A stretch of DNA of 64,000 bases from Thermococcus sp. 21S7. Its GTDB lineage: Archaea > Methanobacteriota_B > Thermococci > Thermococcales > Thermococcaceae. The translations under genes and the position numbers were made by a program. This document shows, piece after piece, positions 35,212-45,573 of the stretch (its first letter is position 1; each line of letters begins with the position of its first letter). Below the pieces are notes generated by a model that made no database searches, was not told where the DNA came from, and was given only the letters and a program-made list of their open reading frames with translations. The DNA lies in NCBI RefSeq assembly GCF_012027615.1, contig NZ_SNUT01000001.1:62001-126000 (forward strand). Reading direction: 5' to 3'.

Positions 35212-35341
35212 CCGTATCCCCCTTTCTACTTGCCGATAATGGCTTATAAACTTTTTTCCACAGAATCAAAGCCGTTCACGGCCAAAATCTTTGATTAGAA
35301 CGGTTAGAAAGGTTTTTAATTGTGGAGACGTATCAGAAACC

Positions 35342-36103
35342 ATGAGGGTGGCGATCGTAACAAGCGATGCCAGGGTCTACTACCTGGCAACGAAGGTGCT
35401 GAAGGAGTACCGCATACCCTTCCACAGCCTCCGGGTCGGGGATAGGATACCCTTTGATGTTGAGGTCGTCCTGACGGGCGAGGAGGACTACGGAAGGGTT
35501 GATTTCCCCGTCAAGGTTGTCGTGAGGGATGAGAACTTCATAGACGAGCTCCTGGCGAAGCTCGAAGGCAGGGAGAGGTTTAAAAGGGTGTACGTAGCCA
35601 TTGACCCCGGTGAGAGGCCCGGCCTGAGCGTCGTTGCCGATAACCGCGTGCTTGAGGTTCACCACCTGAAGAGCCCGCGCGACGTTGAAATAATCCTCGA
35701 CCTGCTGGAGAAGTACCCCGGTGCTAAAATCAAAATAGGGCACGGGGCCAAGAGGCAGAGGGTTCTCATGCTGAAAGCCCTCGCAGACCTGCTTGGATAC
35801 GACTACCCGATCACCGTCGTCAACGAGTCGAGAACGACCCCCAAAGTCGGGGGGATGGATGTCTCCCAGGTTCAGGACATCGTGGCGGCCATAAACATAG
35901 GCCTGCGCGAGGGAAGGGAGGTTCCCATCGGAGAGCTTATAGAGGCGAAGGAGCCCACGAAGCGTGAGATTGACGATATAAAAAGACGGAGCCGCGAACT
36001 GAGCGGGAACATCACGATATCCTCAAAGCTCGCCCGTGAGGTGGCCCTGGGTAATTTAACGCTTGAGGAGGCCATCGAAAAGCAGAGGAGGCGGTCAAGA
36101 TGA
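35342..36103 (+). CDS. RNase H-fold protein, YqgF/RuvC-like
   Basis: 253 residues. An N-terminal alpha/beta region (about 1-75) is followed by an RNase H-like core: strand [17 protein letters not shown] near 85 (Asp), [10 protein letters not shown] near 160 (Glu, with the TT of YqgF DERLTT-type motifs), and [18 protein letters not shown] near 175 (Asp). These are the three acidic positions of RuvC/YqgF nucleases. Start ATG 35342 is leaderless, with GTTTTTAATT about 30 bases upstream. It ends in an ATGA overlap with cdc48, so the two are translated together. The assignment is by motif; activity unproven. Confidence 0.68.
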   Translation: MRVAIVTSDARVYYLATKVLKEYRIPFHSLRVGDRIPFDVEVVLTGEEDYGRVDFPVKVVVRDENFIDELLAKLEGRERFKRVYVAIDPGERPGLSVVADNRVLEVHHLKSPRDVEIILDLLEKYPGAKIKIGHGAKRQRVLMLKALADLLGYDYPITVVNESRTTPKVGGMDVSQVQDIVAAINIGLREGREVPIGELIEAKEPTKREIDDIKRRSRELSGNITISSKLAREVALGNLTLEEAIEKQRRRSR

Positions 36104-38613
36104 TTTTTGGTAAGGACGAGGAGAGGTACGAGAAGATAAAGCTCCGCGTTGCGGAGGCTTTGAAGAGAGACGTCGGCAGGGGGATAGTCCGCTTTGACAG
36201 GAAGTACCAGAAGCAACTCGGAGTTGAGCCCGGCGACATAGTTGAGCTGATTGGGGAAAGAACCACCGCCGCGATAGTGGCCAACCCCCACCCCGACGAC
36301 CGCGGACTGGACATCGTAAGAATGGACGGCTACATCAGGAGGAACGCCGGGGTGAGCATCGGCGATTACGTCACCGTCGCCAAGGCCGAGGTGCAGGAGG
36401 CGAAGAAGGTCGTGCTGGCGCCCGCCCAGAAGGGTGTCTTCATCCAGATACCCGGCGACATGGTCAAGGGAAACCTCCTGGGCAGGCCGGTGCTGAAGGG
36501 AGACCTCATCGTCGCGAGCAGCAGGAGCGAGGGCGGCTACTACGGCGGTTCGCCCTTTGACGAGCTTCTGCGCGGTCTCTTCGAGACCATGCCCATCGGC
36601 TTTGGAGAACTCAAGTTCGTCGTCGTAAACACGGTTCCAAGGGGAATAGTCCAGATAACCTACAACACAGAGGTTGAGGTTCTACCCCAGGCGGTGGAGA
36701 TACGCGAGGAGGCCATCCCGGAGGTCACTTATGAGGACATCGGCGGTCTGAGCGATGCTATTCAGAAGATACGCGAGATGGTCGAGCTTCCGCTCAAGCA
36801 CCCTGAACTCTTTGAGCGCCTTGGAATTGAGCCGCCGAAGGGTGTTCTCCTATACGGCCCGCCGGGAACGGGTAAGACTCTCTTGGCCAAGGCCGTCGCC
36901 AACGAGGCGAACGCTCACTTTATAGCCATCAACGGGCCGGAGATAATGAGCAAGTTCTACGGCGAGAGTGAAGAGCGCTTAAGGGAGATATTCAAGGACG
37001 CCGAGGAGAACGCACCTAGCATCATATTCATAGACGAAATCGACGCAATAGCCCCCAAGAGGGAAGAAGTCGTCGGGGAGGTTGAAAAAAGGGTTGTCAG
37101 CCAGCTGCTCACCCTCATGGACGGCCTGAAGGGCAGGGGCAAGGTCATAGTTATCGCCGCCACCAACAGGCCGGACGCCCTCGACCCGGCTCTCAGGAGG
37201 CCGGGAAGGTTCGACAGGGAGATAGAGGTTGGGGTTCCCGATAAGAAGGGCAGGAAGGAGATACTCCAGATACACACCAGGGGAATGCCCCTCGAACCGG
37301 ACTACGACAAGGCCACCGTCCTCAAGGTTCTCAGGGAGCTCGTGAAGAGGGAAGCCTTTGAGAGGAGGAAGCTGGAGAGGCTCATCGAAAGGGTTGAGGC
37401 CGCGAAGAGCGACGATGAAGTGAGGGAAGCCCTGAAGAGCGAGAGCGAGGTATATCCCGAGGTCAGGAGCAGGCTGATAGACAGGATGCTTGAGGAGATA
37501 GCCGAAAAGACTCACGGCTTCGTTGGGGCGGACCTCGCGGCACTCGCCAGGGAGGCGGCCATGGTAGTCCTCAGGAGGCTCATCAACGAGGGCAAGATAA
37601 GCCCCGAACAGGAGAGGATCCCCCCGGAGGTTCTCCAGGAGCTGCGCGTCAGAAAGGCGGACTTCTACGAGGCCCTCAAGATGGTCGAACCCTCGGCCCT
37701 CAGGGAGGTTCTCATCGAGATGCCCAACGTCCGCTGGAACGACGTCGGCGGGCTCGAAGAGGTAAAGCAGGAACTTAAGGAGGCGGTTGAGTGGCCCCTC
37801 AAGTACCCGAAGGCCTTCCAGAGGCTTGGCATTGAACCTCCGAGGGGAGTCCTCCTCTACGGCCCGCCCGGAACAGGCAAGACCCTCTTGGCTAAGGCGG
37901 TCGCGACGGAGAGCGAGGCGAACTTCATCGGCATCCGCGGGCCGGAGGTGCTGAGCAAGTGGGTCGGCGAGAGCGAGAAGCGCGTGAGGGAGATATTCCG
38001 CAAGGCCCGCCAGGCCGCGCCCACGGTCATATTCATAGACGAAATCGACGCGATAGCCCCCGCCAGGGGAAGCGACATGAGCAGGGTCACCGACAGGCTC
38101 ATCAATCAGCTGTTGACTGAGATGGACGGCATAGAGCGGAACAGCGGTGTCGTGGTTATAGCGGCGACCAACAGGCCGGACATACTCGACCCCGCCCTGC
38201 TCAGACCGGGCAGGTTCGACAGGCTCATACTAGTTCCAGCGCCGGACGAGAAGGCCAGACTGGAGATACTCAGGGTCCACACGAAGCGCGTCCCGCTGGC
38301 GGGCGATGTGAACCTCCGCGAGCTGGCGAAGAAGACGGAGGGCTACTCCGGAGCGGACATAGAGGCCCTCGTTAGGGAGGCGGCGCTGCTGGCGATGCGC
38401 AGGATAATGGCAGAACTCCCGGCGGAGCTGGTCGAGGAGGAGAGCGAGGAGTTCCTTGAGAAACTCAGGGTTTCAAGGAGGGACTTCGAGGAGGCCCTCA
38501 AGAAGGTCAAGCCGAGCATAACGCCCTACATGGTCGAGTACTACAGGAACTTCGAGGAGAGCAGGAAGTCAAGGGTCGAGAAGAAGGGAGGACCGGACTA
38601 CTACACCTTCTGA
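36100..38613 (+). CDS. Cdc48/VCP-type AAA ATPase (first paralogue)
   Basis: 837 residues. The N-terminal double-psi barrel domain (about 10-195) carries [12 protein letters not shown]. Two AAA modules follow, each with GPPGTGKT (near 245 and 585), DEIDAIAP, and NRPD. The insertion between D1 and D2 is longer than in the second paralogue, and the tail is charged and ends GGPDYYTF. Hexameric protein-unfolding motor, thought to feed substrates to the proteasome. Its upstream partner is the YqgF/RuvC-like gene; the second paralogue is at 59893-62280. Confidence 0.93.
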   Translation: MIFGKDEERYEKIKLRVAEALKRDVGRGIVRFDRKYQKQLGVEPGDIVELIGERTTAAIVANPHPDDRGLDIVRMDGYIRRNAGVSIGDYVTVAKAEVQEAKKVVLAPAQKGVFIQIPGDMVKGNLLGRPVLKGDLIVASSRSEGGYYGGSPFDELLRGLFETMPIGFGELKFVVVNTVPRGIVQITYNTEVEVLPQAVEIREEAIPEVTYEDIGGLSDAIQKIREMVELPLKHPELFERLGIEPPKGVLLYGPPGTGKTLLAKAVANEANAHFIAINGPEIMSKFYGESEERLREIFKDAEENAPSIIFIDEIDAIAPKREEVVGEVEKRVVSQLLTLMDGLKGRGKVIVIAATNRPDALDPALRRPGRFDREIEVGVPDKKGRKEILQIHTRGMPLEPDYDKATVLKVLRELVKREAFERRKLERLIERVEAAKSDDEVREALKSESEVYPEVRSRLIDRMLEEIAEKTHGFVGADLAALAREAAMVVLRRLINEGKISPEQERIPPEVLQELRVRKADFYEALKMVEPSALREVLIEMPNVRWNDVGGLEEVKQELKEAVEWPLKYPKAFQRLGIEPPRGVLLYGPPGTGKTLLAKAVATESEANFIGIRGPEVLSKWVGESEKRVREIFRKARQAAPTVIFIDEIDAIAPARGSDMSRVTDRLINQLLTEMDGIERNSGVVVIAATNRPDILDPALLRPGRFDRLILVPAPDEKARLEILRVHTKRVPLAGDVNLRELAKKTEGYSGADIEALVREAALLAMRRIMAELPAELVEEESEEFLEKLRVSRRDFEEALKKVKPSITPYMVEYYRNFEESRKSRVEKKGGPDYYTF

Positions 38614-38688
38614 TTCCCTTTTCCTTTGGAAAAAGTTTTATACGTTGGTGCCCAAGAACTTACACGATTAAACCGAGGGGTGGCGAAA

Positions 38689-39015
38689 ATGGTCAAGATA
38701 ATAGCCTCTAAACTTAGGGACGTGGAGCTGATAACCGACACGGGCATAAGGCTCGGCTGGGTCTACGACCTGAGCTTCGATGAGGAAACCGGCGATATTC
38801 TCGTGATAGTTGCCGAGCCCGACGAAGACCTCGATACGAGCGAGTTTGTCACCGATCACGAGGGTCTTCTCCTCATACCGGTGAGCGCGGTTAAGAGCAT
38901 CGGTGAGGTAATCATAATAGACTCGGGCAAGCTCGCGGTCAAGTCCAAGCTCAGAAGGGTCGGCACGATAAAGAGGAGACTCACGGAGGAGGAGTCGAGA
39001 ACCCTCGGGGGATGA
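38689..39015 (+). CDS. PRC-barrel domain protein
   Basis: 108 residues. MVKIIASKLRDVELITDTG followed by RLGWVYDLSFDEETGDILVIV and LIPVSAVKSIGEVIII matches the PRC-barrel pattern (a strand-rich domain of RNA or photosynthetic proteins; in archaea probably RNA-linked). ATG 38689 follows GAGGGGTGGCGAAA; a start at 38626 would lie in the promoter (GTTTTATACG about 38637-38645). Confidence 0.75.
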   Translation: MVKIIASKLRDVELITDTGIRLGWVYDLSFDEETGDILVIVAEPDEDLDTSEFVTDHEGLLLIPVSAVKSIGEVIIIDSGKLAVKSKLRRVGTIKRRLTEEESRTLGG

Positions 39016-39020
39016 CCCCC

Positions 39021-39728
39021 TTAATATCCCTCGTAGAGCCTCTCCGCAAGGAACCTCGGAAGCCCCGCTTCCACTATCTTCTCCGCGGCAGAATCGACAT
39101 CGTACTCCACCCTGCAGAACTCAACGTTGTCCGGGGGTTCTTTTTCGGTATCGATTAAAGCGCAGGCCGCCCTCCAGTCTCCGTCCCTGGGCTGACCGAC
39201 GCCTCCGGGGTTGATGATTCTCCTGCCCCCCAGCACCTTCAGCATCGGCACGTGGGTGTGACCGACGAGGAGGTCGTCCTGTCTGATATACTCCAGAACC
39301 GCCCTGAACTCCCCGTCGGAAAACCAGGGAAAGAGGTACTCGTCCAGGGGCGCCCTCGGGGAGCCGTGGATGAGGAGGTAGCTCCTGCCGGTATCGTCGG
39401 TGAAGAGCTGCCTCACGGGGAGTCTTCTGAGAAATTCGAGGTTTTCCACGGTCATAACGCGCTGATGCCACCTGACGGCCTGCCTCGCGTATGGGTTGAA
39501 GCCCCACTCGGCGCCGAAGGCTATCGCGTTGTCGTGGTTTCCTCGAACGCAGAGGAAGGTTCGCTTTTCCATCCGCTTCCCTACAAACTCAACGACCTCG
39601 TTTGGGGAAGCGCCGTAGCCGACCAGGTCGCCCATGCAGAGAACCGCGTCGGCTTTTCTTACCTCCCGCCAGACGGCCTTTAAAGCTTCAATGTTCGAGT
39701 GGATGTCGGAGATGAGGGCGACGAGCAT
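39021..39728 (-). CDS. Calcineurin-like metallophosphoesterase
   Basis: 235 residues. Motifs: LISDIHSNIEAL (residues 5-16), GDLVGYGASPNEV near 36, RGNHDNA near 64, HGSPRAP near 121, VGHTHVPM near 154, INPGGVGQPRDG near 172. This is the complete two-metal site of YfcE/MJ0936-type phosphodiesterases. Natural substrate unknown. ATG 39728 follows GGGTGGTTCC. Its 3' end abuts the PRC-barrel gene (5-base gap, convergent). Confidence 0.9.
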   Translation of the reverse strand: MLVALISDIHSNIEALKAVWREVRKADAVLCMGDLVGYGASPNEVVEFVGKRMEKRTFLCVRGNHDNAIAFGAEWGFNPYARQAVRWHQRVMTVENLEFLRRLPVRQLFTDDTGRSYLLIHGSPRAPLDEYLFPWFSDGEFRAVLEYIRQDDLLVGHTHVPMLKVLGGRRIINPGGVGQPRDGDWRAACALIDTEKEPPDNVEFCRVEYDVDSAAEKIVEAGLPRFLAERLYEGY

Positions 39729-39769
39729 GGAACCACCCGATGAATAGACGGTGAGGAAATAGAAAAAGG

Positions 39770-40639
39770 TTAGGTCCTCCAGAGAAGGCCGGCAAAAATC
39801 ATCAGCAGGCCAAGGGAAAGGGAGAGCGGACCTTCGAGACCTACCTGATGAGTGGTCGTGCACTTCTCCGTTTCATTTCCGAAGGGATACCTGCTGTAGA
39901 GTCTCATGGAAGTAAACTTGAACCCCTTCTCAATCCGTATCCACGTTGTGTTCCTAGTGGGGAATTCGTAGGAGTAGTTCTTCTCAGTGCCGTTGACCTC
40001 CACGCTGCCTTCCAGATGAAGGACAAACGGCCCCTCGCGTGGATAGAGTATTTTGAGGAACTTTGGCACTCCTTCCACCGTTCGGTTAAGAATCGTCAGG
40101 TTCACGGAGTCATCGTTGAGAACTATTCCCGTGCTGCCGTTGTCAGGTATCCGGATGACTCCCCGGGGGTTTTCAATCTCCGCATAAAAACCGAGCCAGA
40201 AAGGATAGTCCGTGGTGGTGACGTACTTAAAACCTCCGGGAACGGGTTTAAAGCTGGGCGTGTCCAGCACTACGGTGGTATAGGGACTCTGCCAGTAAAC
40301 CTCGACGGTCGTGTTTCCGAGACCCTCCACGCGGAAAAGTCTCAGGGGCAGGGGCGGCTCGACCGGAACGTAGAGTGCGCCCTCCTTTCTGTAAACCGGG
40401 GAGCGTCCGGTTTCTGGATCCAAAACGGTGACGTTCGGGGACTCCAGGGGTGCCCTGAAGGCCAGTATGAACCCTCTTACGATGTTCCCGTTGGTAACGT
40501 TGAGAACCTTCACGTCTACGGTCGGAATGACGGGTTCGACGGCACAGCTCACTGCAACGCGGGAGTTGTAATCCCGTATGGTTATGAGACTCCCAATGAG
40601 CACAAAGATGACGCCCAGTATTAAGATGGGGCGCTTCAC
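39770..40639 (-). CDS. Surface protein anchored at both ends
   Basis: 289 residues. A hydrophobic N-terminal segment (KRPILILGVIFVLIGSL), an extracellular beta-rich middle with about ten N-glycosylation sequons (NVT, NTT, NGS, NLT, NRT, NYS, NET and others), and a C-terminal membrane helix (LSLSLGLLMIFAGLLW). No family recognised. The start is uncertain: GTG 40639 is preceded by ACGGTGGGTCTT, so I use it, but an ATG 27 bases upstream (40666) is possible. Confidence 0.62.
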   Translation of the reverse strand: MKRPILILGVIFVLIGSLITIRDYNSRVAVSCAVEPVIPTVDVKVLNVTNGNIVRGFILAFRAPLESPNVTVLDPETGRSPVYRKEGALYVPVEPPLPLRLFRVEGLGNTTVEVYWQSPYTTVVLDTPSFKPVPGGFKYVTTTDYPFWLGFYAEIENPRGVIRIPDNGSTGIVLNDDSVNLTILNRTVEGVPKFLKILYPREGPFVLHLEGSVEVNGTEKNYSYEFPTRNTTWIRIEKGFKFTSMRLYSRYPFGNETEKCTTTHQVGLEGPLSLSLGLLMIFAGLLWRT

Positions 40640-40717
40640 AAGACCCACCGTCACAGAATTGGACAAACTTCCTAAAAACTTTTTGTCGTAAAAGGTCGAA
40701 CAAAGGAAGAAAGAAAA

Positions 40718-42112
40718 TCACTCCTTCTTCTGCCTGGCCTTCCAGTTGCTCCAGCGGTAGAGTGCCGCGAGAGCCTTTATGGCCCTCTCCGGCTCCGGAT
40801 AGGCCGGGATTCCCTCCTCGTTGAGCATGTCAATGGCTTCCTTGGCCTCTATGCCGCCGACGATTGCAACGACGAGGGGCTTCTTCCTGCCGCTCTCGTT
40901 GTACTCGCGGATGACGATCTTGGCCAGGTCGCGCGGGTCGAGGACTGCCGTCTGGCAGTAGAGCACCGCTATGGCGTGCATGTTCGGGTTGGCGAGTGCG
41001 TCGCGAACCGCTCCTTCGTAGCTCTCAGCGCCGGCCATACCCGTGAGGTCAACCGGGTTCTTGTAGGAACCGAAGGGCGGCATGTGGTTGGCGAAGACCT
41101 TGAGGTCCTCAAGGTTGTCGTAGAGGTGCAGTCCCTCCTCCTCTGCGGCATCGGTGGCCATAACTCCTATTCCACCGCCGTTGGTGAGGATGACGACGTT
41201 CTCCCCAGCGGGCTCCGGAAGGTTGCTCAGCGTTCTCGCCCAGTCGAAGGCCTCGCCTATGGTAAGCGCCCTGAGAACGCCGCTCTGCTTGAAGGCGGCC
41301 TCGTATATCTTGTCGGCGCCGGCGAGGGAACCGGTGTGGCTTGCGGCTGCCTTGGCACCGCGCTCGCTCCTCCCGGCTTTGATGATGATAATCGGCTTCT
41401 CCTTGCTGACCTCCCTCGCGACGTCCATGAAGCGCCTTCCGTCCTTGATGCCCTCCATGTAGATGAGTATCGCCTTGGTGTTGTCATCGGTCTTGAAGAA
41501 CTCAAGGAGGTCGGCATCGTCGATGTCGCTCTTGTTTCCGACGCTGACGACGGCCGAGAGGCCGACCTTTTCGAGGATGGTCCAGCCCATGAGGGCTATT
41601 CCGAGGGCTCCGCTCTGGCTGATGAGGGCCAGGTTGCCCGGCATGACGTCGGTGGGGCCGAAGGTGGCGTTCATCTTAGCTGGTGTGTAGACGACACCGA
41701 AGATGTTCGGGCCGAGGATCCTCATGCCGTACTTGTGGGCGGTCTCGACTATCTGCCTCTCGACCTTCTTGCCCTCCTCGCCGAGCTCGCCGAAGCCGGA
41801 GGTTATGATCGGAAGGACCTTAACGCCCTTCTTTCCGCACTCCTCTATAACCCCCGGAACGAACTTGGCCGGAACGACGATAACGGCCATGTCGACCTCG
41901 TCCGGAACGTCGAGAATGCTCTTGTAGGACTGGAACTTCCTTCCGTTTATCTCAATCTCAACACCCTTGACGTTAACGGGGTAGATTTTGCCATCGTAGC
42001 CGTACTCGACGAGGTTCTTCATAACGGCGTATCCTATCTTGCCCGGTTTCTCAGAAGCGCCTATGACGGCGATGCTCTTTGGTCTGAATAGAGCCTCCAG
42101 GTTTCCGTCCAT
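40718..42112 (-). CDS. acdA: Acetyl-CoA synthetase (ADP-forming), alpha subunit
   Basis: 464 residues. CoA-binding Rossmann domain (KSIAVIGASEKPGKIG near 12), then a ligase-CoA region with ILGPNIFGVV near 133, and the phosphorylated catalytic His in AAASHTGSLAG (about residue 259). Ends with LVVAIVGGIEAKEAI. It makes acetate and ATP from acetyl-CoA, ADP and phosphate with a separate beta subunit, not seen here. Which isoform (I or II) cannot be told by eye. ATG 42112 follows GAGGTGATTGAG. Confidence 0.9.
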   Translation of the reverse strand: MDGNLEALFRPKSIAVIGASEKPGKIGYAVMKNLVEYGYDGKIYPVNVKGVEIEINGRKFQSYKSILDVPDEVDMAVIVVPAKFVPGVIEECGKKGVKVLPIITSGFGELGEEGKKVERQIVETAHKYGMRILGPNIFGVVYTPAKMNATFGPTDVMPGNLALISQSGALGIALMGWTILEKVGLSAVVSVGNKSDIDDADLLEFFKTDDNTKAILIYMEGIKDGRRFMDVAREVSKEKPIIIIKAGRSERGAKAAASHTGSLAGADKIYEAAFKQSGVLRALTIGEAFDWARTLSNLPEPAGENVVILTNGGGIGVMATDAAEEEGLHLYDNLEDLKVFANHMPPFGSYKNPVDLTGMAGAESYEGAVRDALANPNMHAIAVLYCQTAVLDPRDLAKIVIREYNESGRKKPLVVAIVGGIEAKEAIDMLNEEGIPAYPEPERAIKALAALYRWSNWKARQKKE

Positions 42113-42310
42113 CTCAATCACCTCATCCGAATGAAAGTCACAGTTTCACGTCCGTAAAACGAGTTATAACTTTTCTCTTCTCTTTTTGACGATAAGAAAC
42201 TCGACGGACGTTAAAAGAACCGAAGGTTGGACACCGTTGATTCAAAACCCACCCGGAACCCCAAAATTCTTATTAATCCCAACGCCCAAACCAAGGATTC
42301 AGGTGATAGC

Positions 42311-42799
42311 GTGAGGGCTTTCGGGAGCAGGGCCGAGCGGAGGGCCCTCCGTCTGCTGAGCGTTCTCTTCGACTTCGTCGTGATAGCCCTGGGCACCCTG
42401 ACCATGCTCTACGTTGTCAGAATGGTATGGGACCTCACGGTAAGCTCGCTCATCCATTTCGCCCCTGAGCAGGCCCTCCAGGGCATAGTTCTCATCCTGA
42501 TATTCCTTGAGATTTTCGAGATAATCGTCATGTACATCATCTACCACCACGTTCCAATGAAGAACGTCGTGGAAATCGGCGTGCTGGCGCTCGTGAAGGA
42601 ACTCCTCATAACGCTCGACCTAACGGAGCTCGGCTGGCAGGTGCTCCTCGGCATGGCGGCACTGATAGCGGCCATGGGCTGGGTGTACACGAGGGAACGG
42701 CAGAGGGAGGACAGCTACAACCGGTTCCTCATAGAGCGGGGCATCACGGAGAAGGATGTGGACGACATGACCAAAACCCTTGGAGAGGCCAGGGAATAG
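42311..42799 (+). CDS. PsiE-like membrane protein
   Basis: 162 residues. Four membrane segments (about 12-38, 46-70, 78-92, 105-122), then a soluble charged tail ([19 protein letters not shown]). The arrangement and the [23 protein letters not shown] region fit the phosphate-starvation-inducible PsiE family. Function unknown; no phosphate genes nearby. Start GTG 42311 follows AGGTGATAGC. A TATA box TTATTAAT lies near 42269. Confidence 0.65.
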   Translation: MRAFGSRAERRALRLLSVLFDFVVIALGTLTMLYVVRMVWDLTVSSLIHFAPEQALQGIVLILIFLEIFEIIVMYIIYHHVPMKNVVEIGVLALVKELLITLDLTELGWQVLLGMAALIAAMGWVYTRERQREDSYNRFLIERGITEKDVDDMTKTLGEARE

Positions 42800-42848
42800 G
42801 CAAACCCTAAATAGGCCCGCGACGTTCTTTTGCTCAAGGGGTGATGGT

Positions 42849-43874
42849 ATGGGCGTACAGATAGGCGAGCTCGTTCCGAGGAAGGAGATAGAGCTGGAGA
42901 ACCTCTACGGAAGAAAAGTAGCCATAGACGCGTTCAACGCGATATACCAGTTCCTTTCAACCATAAGGCAGCGCGACGGGACACCGCTCATGGACTCCCG
43001 CGGGAGGATAACCTCCCACCTCAGCGGCCTCTTCTACAGGAACATCAACCTTATGGAGGCAGGGATAAAGCCGGCGTACGTTTTCGACGGGAAGCCCCCG
43101 GAGTTCAAAAAGAAGGAGATAGAGAAGCGCCGCGAGGCGAGGGAAGAGGCCGAGGAGAAGTGGTACGAGGCTCTGGAGCGCGGCGACCTTGAGGAGGCCA
43201 AGAAGTACGCGATGCGTGCAACCAAGGTCAACGAGGGACTGATAAACGACGCCAAGAGGCTCCTTGAGCTGATGGGAATCCCCGTAATTCAGGCGCCGAG
43301 CGAGGGGGAAGCTCAAGCAGCCTACATGGCCGCCAGAAAGAAGGTCTACGCTTCCGCCAGCCAGGACTACGACTCGCTCCTCTTTGGAGCCCCCAGACTG
43401 GTGAGGAACGTCACGATAACCGGCAGGAGAAAGCTCCCCGGAAAGAACGTCTACGTTGAGGTCAGGCCCGAGCTTATAGTTCTGGAGGAGGTTCTCAAGG
43501 AGCTCGGCATAGACAGGGAGAAGCTTATAGAGATGGCCATCCTGGTCGGCACGGACTACAACCCCGGAGGGATAAAGGGCATCGGGCCCAAGAAGGCCCT
43601 CACGATAGTCAAGCGCACAAAAGACCCCCTCGCCAAGTACCAGAAGGAGGGAGAGGTTGACCTCTACGCGATAAAGGAGTTCTTCCTGAATCCCCCGGTC
43701 ACCGACGAATACGAACTCAGGTGGCGTGAACCCGACGAGGAGGGAATCCTCAAGTTCCTCTGCGACGAGCACGACTTCAGCGAGGAGAGGGTGAAGAACG
43801 GTCTTGAGAGGCTGAAAAAAGCCGTGAAAGCGGGGAAGCAGGCGACGCTGGAAAGCTGGTTCGGGAAGCGCTGA
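42849..43874 (+). CDS. fen: Flap endonuclease 1
   Basis: 341 residues. The N domain begins [14 protein letters not shown]. Metal ligands: Asp in AIDAFN (27), FDGKPPEF (80), EGEAQAA (near 152-154), SQDYDSLL (near 173-175), and GTDYNPGG near 236. A helix-hairpin-helix KGIGPKKAL follows. The C-terminus [11 protein letters not shown] is a PCNA-binding box. It cuts 5' flaps in Okazaki fragments and repair. ATG 42849 follows GGGGTGATGGT. Its 3' end lies 13 bases from that of tfb. Confidence 0.97.
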   Translation: MGVQIGELVPRKEIELENLYGRKVAIDAFNAIYQFLSTIRQRDGTPLMDSRGRITSHLSGLFYRNINLMEAGIKPAYVFDGKPPEFKKKEIEKRREAREEAEEKWYEALERGDLEEAKKYAMRATKVNEGLINDAKRLLELMGIPVIQAPSEGEAQAAYMAARKKVYASASQDYDSLLFGAPRLVRNVTITGRRKLPGKNVYVEVRPELIVLEEVLKELGIDREKLIEMAILVGTDYNPGGIKGIGPKKALTIVKRTKDPLAKYQKEGEVDLYAIKEFFLNPPVTDEYELRWREPDEEGILKFLCDEHDFSEERVKNGLERLKKAVKAGKQATLESWFGKR

Positions 43875-43887
43875 CCTTTTCTTTTCC

Positions 43888-44787
43888 TCAAACCGGAATC
43901 TTCAGGTTGAGCTTGTCCACGAGCTCCTTGTAGCGGTTCCTGACGGTGACCTCGGTGACGCGCGCTACCTCGGCCACCTCGCGCTGGGTTCTCTTCTCGT
44001 CCTCCAGCAGGCCGGCGATGTAGAGGGCGGCCGCGACCAGACCGGCGGGGCTTTTCCCGCTCGTCAGGCCCCTATCGTAGGCTTCATCGAGTATGGCCAC
44101 CGCGCGCCTTCTGACCCTCTCGCTCAGTCCGAGTTCGTCGGCGAACTTGTTGACGTAGTCGGTCGGCTTGACGAAGAGCTTCTTCGGTGTGAGGTTGAGG
44201 TTTCTCGCTATGAAGCGGAAGCTCCTTCCTATCTCCTTCTTGTCAACTCGCGATATGTCCGCTATCTCGTCGAGGGTTCTCGGAACCTTGAGGAGCCTGC
44301 AGGCGGCGTAGACGCAGGCCGCTATGACGCTCTCAATGGAGCGGCCCCTAATGAGGCCCTTTCTCACCGCTTCGCGGTAGAGCCTTGCCGCCTCTTCCTC
44401 GACGTGCCTGGGGAGCTTGAGCTGGCTGGCTATCCTGTCGAGCTCGCTGAGGGCGAAGGCCAGGTTCCTCTCGGCGGCGTCGCTCACGCGGAGGCGGCTC
44501 TGCCACTTCCTGAGCCTGTACATCTTCTCACGCATCAAACCGGAAAGGTTCCTATCAATCCCGATATCTGTTGAGAGACCCTTATCGTGTAGGAGGATGC
44601 TCTCGGGGGCACCAACTCTCGCCCTCTTCTCCCTCTGGCTCGCGTCAAAGGCGCGCCACTCCGGTCCCATGTCTATGACGTTCTCCTCAATAACGTAACC
44701 GCAAACCTTACAGACGACCTCTCCCCTACCCGGGTCGTAGATGAACTCCGTCGAGCCGCAGACCGGGCAGACCCTACGCTTGCTCAC
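43888..44787 (-). CDS. tfb: Transcription initiation factor TFB
   Basis: 299 residues. Zinc ribbon with C7, C10, C26 and C29, B-finger region FDASQREKRARVGAPE, then two cyclin-like repeats (about 105-200 and 205-295), the second ending in EVTVRNRYKEL, the helix-turn-helix that reads the BRE. Recruits RNA polymerase with TBP. Thermococcales often have two TFBs; which one this is cannot be told. Confidence 0.96.
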   Translation of the reverse strand: MSKRRVCPVCGSTEFIYDPGRGEVVCKVCGYVIEENVIDMGPEWRAFDASQREKRARVGAPESILLHDKGLSTDIGIDRNLSGLMREKMYRLRKWQSRLRVSDAAERNLAFALSELDRIASQLKLPRHVEEEAARLYREAVRKGLIRGRSIESVIAACVYAACRLLKVPRTLDEIADISRVDKKEIGRSFRFIARNLNLTPKKLFVKPTDYVNKFADELGLSERVRRRAVAILDEAYDRGLTSGKSPAGLVAAALYIAGLLEDEKRTQREVAEVARVTEVTVRNRYKELVDKLNLKIPV

Positions 44788-44825
44788 TCAAACACCCCCA
44801 ACCGGCCGGCTATTTTATAAAGCCC

Positions 44826-45104
44826 TTATAAACCTTCTCCTTTTTTCACAACGTAGCGGAGTAACCAGGCGAGGTCCTCCCGCTTGAAGGTTATCCGCTC
44901 CAGAACGCGGACGTCCCAGTCCTCCTCAACTATGTTGGCATAAATCCAGAGGAAGACGGGGTCGTCGTCCGTTCCAACGTGGAGGTTCTTGTAGAGAACG
45001 TCAACCGTCCCGTCCTTGTTCTTCTTAACCGAGACGGCCTTCCAGGTTTCGAGACTGACCTCTCCCTTTTCGTCGAGTATTTCGATTATCTCCCTGGCGT
45101 TCAT
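44826..45104 (-). CDS. Small protein of unknown function after PDCD5
   Basis: 92 residues. MNAREIIEILDEKGEVSLETWKAVS, then KNKDGTVDVLYKNLHVGTDDDPVFLW: a helix followed by strands, acidic. No family recognised. ATG 45104 follows AAGGTGCTCCC and lies 14 bases after the PDCD5 stop, so it is probably co-transcribed with it. Confidence 0.68.
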   Translation of the reverse strand: MNAREIIEILDEKGEVSLETWKAVSVKKNKDGTVDVLYKNLHVGTDDDPVFLWIYANIVEEDWDVRVLERITFKREDLAWLLRYVVKKGEGL

Positions 45105-45118
45105 GGGAGCACCTTCCG

Positions 45119-45457
45119 CTACCACTTGATTTTGAAGTCCCGCCTCGTTCTGGCGTCTATCTGTGAGAGTATCTTCTTCAGCTTGGCGTCGTCTATCGGC
45201 TCCCTTATCTGTCCTGCCTGATAAAGCTGAACGAGAACCAGCTCAACCTGTCTCGCCAGTTCGGGACGAACCAGCTTTACCCTGCCGAGCCTCTCCCTGG
45301 CGTCCTGCGTGAGAATCCTCCTCATTATCGCATCGAGCTGAGCCTCAAGCTCCATCTCCTGCCTCAAAGCCTCCTCCTGAGCCTTCTGCTGCTCAAGGTA
45401 CCTCTTCTGCAGTTCCATGAGCTTGCGCTTCCTGATCTCCTCTATGTCCTCGGCCAT
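45119..45457 (-). CDS. PDCD5-family DNA-binding protein
   Basis: 112 residues. The PDCD5/TFAR19 pattern is clear: KRKLMELQKRYLEQQKAQEE near 10-30, then ILTQDARERLGRVKLVRPELARQVE near 48-72 and ILSQIDARTRRDFKIKW at the end. A three-helix, basic protein that binds DNA; the role in archaea is open. Confidence 0.93.
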   Translation of the reverse strand: MAEDIEEIRKRKLMELQKRYLEQQKAQEEALRQEMELEAQLDAIMRRILTQDARERLGRVKLVRPELARQVELVLVQLYQAGQIREPIDDAKLKKILSQIDARTRRDFKIKW

Positions 45458-45573
45458 CCTCTCACCCCCACCATAGGGTTGGGGCTCGGGTTAAAAAGGT
45501 ATTGGGCAAAAGGTTTAAATTCACCTCGGACAACCCGAAAATGTAACGTGAGCAATGCCGACTGGTGATAAAA

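Noticed and set aside
38590-38613. HbYX proteasome-docking tail on the first Cdc48
   Set aside because: The end is YYTF; the Tyr is not in the second-last position, so the motif is not met.
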